In this document: piece by piece, positions 6,601 to 7,135 of the stretch
Position numbering within the stretch: position 1 is the stretch's first letter
Layout: each line of letters starts with the position of its first letter
NCBI GenBank assembly: GCA_900321945.1
Contig: ONXY01000456.1
Coordinates: 1-7,135 of the forward strand
Direction of reading: 5' to 3'
Length of the DNA stretch: 7,135 bases
DNA from: an uncultured Eubacteriales bacterium
Lineage (GTDB): Bacteria > Bacillota_A > Clostridia > Christensenellales > Aristaeellaceae
Program-made: the position numbers and the translations under genes
Notes under the pieces: generated by a model
What the model was told of the DNA's origin: nothing
What the model saw: the letters and a program-made list of their open reading frames with translations, nothing else
Database searches by the model: none

Positions 6601-6967
6601 CAAGGCAGCCCAGGCTGCGGCCCAGAAGAAAGCGGCCCAGGCGAGGAAACAGCAGACGGGCGGAACGCAGACCGGCAGTCCGGCTTCCGCGCCCAGACAG
6701 AGCATGGGCAGCCGGACCGGAACCTATACGGAACAGAACGGACGTCCCTCCGCCAAACCCGCCGATTCCGCGCCCGGACAGACGCCGGCGCAGCGCAAGC
6801 CTTACGGCGGAAGCGTCGAAAACCCCTACGGAAGGTACTCCACAAAGTCCGGGGACGACGACAACCGGTATACGTCCTCCTTCCGGCAGGAAGACAGCGG
6901 CGCGAAGGAACAGGCGACGCACAGACGCAGGCGCAGCGAGCAGTCCGGCGCAGACGACAAAACCTGA
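3644..6967 (+). CDS. Secreted, membrane-anchored multi-SH3 protein with PTEEP repeat stalks
   Basis: The product has 1107 residues and no recognised enzyme domain. In order: a Sec signal peptide (KAGFFRR, hydrophobic 10-24, likely cleavage after A24 or A26); a beta-rich domain of unknown family (about 30-136); stalk 1 (137-217, six 8-residue PTEEP(T/A)AT units); SH3 module 1 (about 218-305); acidic linker; SH3 module 2 (397-485); stalk 2 (twelve units, about 517-612); SH3 module 3 (623-703); SH3 module 4 (720-809); Gly/Ser linker; a helical segment (870-919); one membrane helix (about 958-979, VWVVIIAAVLAAAGGG); QRKRK stop-transfer; and a polar, disordered cytoplasmic tail of about 125 residues. 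Each SH3 has the W.(R/Q)V.Y.G..GY(V/I) pattern of bacterial SH3 domains, a family known to bind peptidoglycan or proteins. The Thr/Pro stalks could be glycosylated. A role as a cell-wall-contacting adhesin, scaffold or sensor is inferred. It is monocistronic, with its own promoter and terminator. Confidence 0.88.
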   Translation: MMKAGFFRRMLAALTACLMLFASAGALSDPAGKLQNTQITVLWTDENGNEYSWPAWPVEGREGAYWVQVPAEALGNLTLQISNPDYDDVIYPENGMVLADVQDAGTTLDGPYVPIQAADAEGTAYLQLYLSTQAAAPEPEPTAVPTEEPTATPTEEPTATPTEEPAATPTEEPAATPTEEPAATPTEEPAPTPTIVPVEETEEPAPTEPSEPEPVETVIPVGTMINRYGVINDKQVAVRSEQSTKKDKTVLARLSKGEHIYMLQERINDNRDSWTAVLYEGRVAYVMSKFLTPLSQAESDAYMGETGAYVQPMTEAELAELEDSAREGAADPENSGTRGADRPAGTPEETPADEQPEETPSGEQTQETETTPAPTEEPTEEPTEEPAPEPTPAETPIPVGEMINRFARTNSKSVNVRTEPNKNAKKLFKNSLKKGETIYALREEVNDEGETWMRVMRNGKTGFIRSDLLDVLTQAESDAVMAKIKGTPVPPVTAEDIDGRPEEPADETPGQEPAGTPTEEPEATATEEPEATPTEEPEATPTEEPEATATEEPTATPTEEPTATPTEEPTATPTEEPTATPTEEPTATPTEEPTATPTEEPTATPTAEPTSTPTSAVTAEPPQVTGYAVTIGDGAYVRNWPSTNSVIMDELPGNKVVFVNAQIYVDGVAWHQIQYNGNLGYVRADMLRMMSEREIIQYLDQMNATPEPTAAITVEPYDGNSLSSYGYTTTTVNFRESASTTSARLRQLKRYAFCLVLGTTEVNRETWYRVSYDGKTGYIKGSYFKQMTLSELESFLASPEYAEGLANNAVKSGTGSGSGSSSGNSASVTPASAEDQKVDTWKNPDSGIVVSYEPFDPFATPAPLSTEEPNDYLNSLVRDVQSGSMTMEQAETLLKVHYQGAADPDKMVADGLAYIREQVGAQEETATPEPTEEALATAEPEPPQEETGEDVGSKGPGAAVWVVIIAAVLAAAGGGYGWYSSSQRKRKAAQAAAQKKAAQARKQQTGGTQTGSPASAPRQSMGSRTGTYTEQNGRPSAKPADSAPGQTPAQRKPYGGSVENPYGRYSTKSGDDDNRYTSSFRQEDSGAKEQATHRRRRSEQSGADDKT
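4076..4219 (+). repeat. 24-bp coding tandem repeat, 6 units (stalk 1)
   Basis: Six in-frame 24-bp units encode PTEEPTAT (2), PTEEPAAT (3) and PTEEPAPT (1). Units 3 and 4 are identical at the DNA level and unit 5 differs from them at one third-codon position, which points to recent slippage or unequal recombination. The unit length keeps the reading frame whatever the copy number. Confidence 0.95.
4763..4798 (+). repeat. 12-bp coding repeat, 3 units of PTEE
   Basis: Three 12-bp units encode PTEE PTEE PTEE within the acidic linker between SH3 modules 1 and 2. It is a shorter relative of the 24-bp stalk repeats and marks the upstream edge of module 2. Confidence 0.8.
5192..5479 (+). repeat. 24-bp coding tandem repeat, 12 units (stalk 2)
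   Basis: Twelve 24-bp units run without interruption. The first four are mostly PTEEPEAT (one is ATEEPEAT), the fifth is ATEEPTAT, six PTEEPTAT follow, and the last is a degenerate PTAEPTST. Third positions vary between units (acg/aca, gag/gaa, acc/aca/acg), so the array is mature but blockwise homogenised. It encodes a long extended spacer between SH3 modules 2 and 3. Confidence 0.95.
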
Positions 6968-6984
6968 CCGGCCTTAAAAACCCG

Positions 6985-7012
6985 GGGAGAACCGCACAGG
7001 TTCTCCCTTTTT
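6985..7012 (+). terminator. Rho-independent terminator of the SH3-protein gene
   Basis: A perfect 9-bp stem (GGGAGAACC / GGTTCTCCC) with loop GCACA is followed by five T residues (7008-7012). It lies 17 bp after the TGA of the SH3-protein gene. An A-run just upstream (6976-6980) could give some activity on the opposite strand too. Confidence 0.93.
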
Positions 7013-7015
7013 CGT

Positions 7016-7045
7016 TTGCCTTTTCCCCCGAATCTGTGTTATACT
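7016..7045 (+). promoter_or_regulatory. Candidate promoter of the gene starting at 7078
   Basis: TTGCCT (7016-7021) and TATACT (7040-7045) lie 18 bp apart, with an extended -10 TG at 7037-7038. Transcription would start near 7052, giving a leader of about 26 nt. It begins immediately after the terminator, so the next gene is probably an independent transcription unit. Confidence 0.55.
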
Positions 7046-7077
7046 TCATTATATCTTAAGAAACAGGGAGCGGTAAC

Positions 7078-7135
7078 ATGGCTGAACGGCACGGGAGCGG
7101 AAAAAAACAGGCGAGCCGGATGATCGCGCTGATCA
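7078..7135 (+). CDS. Start of an unidentified gene (5' end only)
   Basis: Only 19 codons are in the window: MAERHGSGKKQASRMIALI. ATG 7078 is preceded by AGGGAG (7065-7070) at 7 nt spacing and by a plausible extended -10 promoter, so the start is well supported. The sequence is polar and basic, then turns hydrophobic at MIALI, which might be the beginning of an N-terminal membrane helix or uncleaved signal anchor. Too little is visible to name a family. Confidence 0.7.
   Translation, partial: MAERHGSGKKQASRMIALI

Noticed and set aside
5867..6922. Antisense open frame of about 350 codons opposite the 3' part of the SH3 gene
   Set aside because: It is low complexity, has no recognisable domain, and lies opposite well-supported SH3 and membrane-helix coding sequence.

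Overview
The window looks like chromosome of a fairly GC-rich Bacillota, probably a gut or rumen Clostridia. The grounds are strong AGGAGG-type ribosome binding sites, sigma-A-like promoters, a group II ECF transporter cassette, and a secreted SH3 protein with PTEEP(T/A)AT stalks of a kind common in uncultured Clostridia. The taxonomic call is an inference from style, not from a marker gene.

Layout. Positions 1-2752 carry a tightly packed minus-strand operon, read from right to left: a membrane-anchored calcineurin-like metallophosphoesterase (2752-1814), ecfA1 (1791-937), ecfA2 (961-98, TTG start, overlapping ecfA1) and the first 34 codons of ecfT (GTG start at 104, running off the left edge). 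EcfA1, EcfA2 and EcfT form the shared energising module of ECF vitamin/micronutrient importers. No substrate-binding S component lies in the window, so the substrate cannot be told. Upstream of this operon, also on the minus strand, is a single GNAT N-acetyltransferase gene (3445-2843). It is followed by a hairpin that overlaps a likely promoter for the metallophosphoesterase-ecf operon.

A divergent intergenic region of about 200 bp (3446-3643) separates the GNAT gene from a large plus-strand gene (3644-6967). That gene has a near-consensus promoter (TTGACA, 17 bp, TACAAT) and ends at a clean rho-independent terminator (6985-7012). It encodes a 1107-residue type I membrane protein: signal peptide, N-terminal beta-rich domain, four bacterial SH3-like modules spaced by Pro/Thr/Glu repeat stalks, one transmembrane helix and a polar cytoplasmic tail of about 125 residues. 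It has no recognisable enzymatic domain and looks like a cell-wall-facing binding or sensing protein. Beyond the terminator a new plus-strand gene begins at 7078 with its own extended -10 promoter and is cut off by the right edge.

The parts most worth a second look are the SH3/stalk protein (four copies of an SH3-plus-helix module, and 24-bp repeat arrays of 6 and 12 units) and the metallophosphoesterase, whose usual GNH(D/E) metal/catalytic motif is altered.
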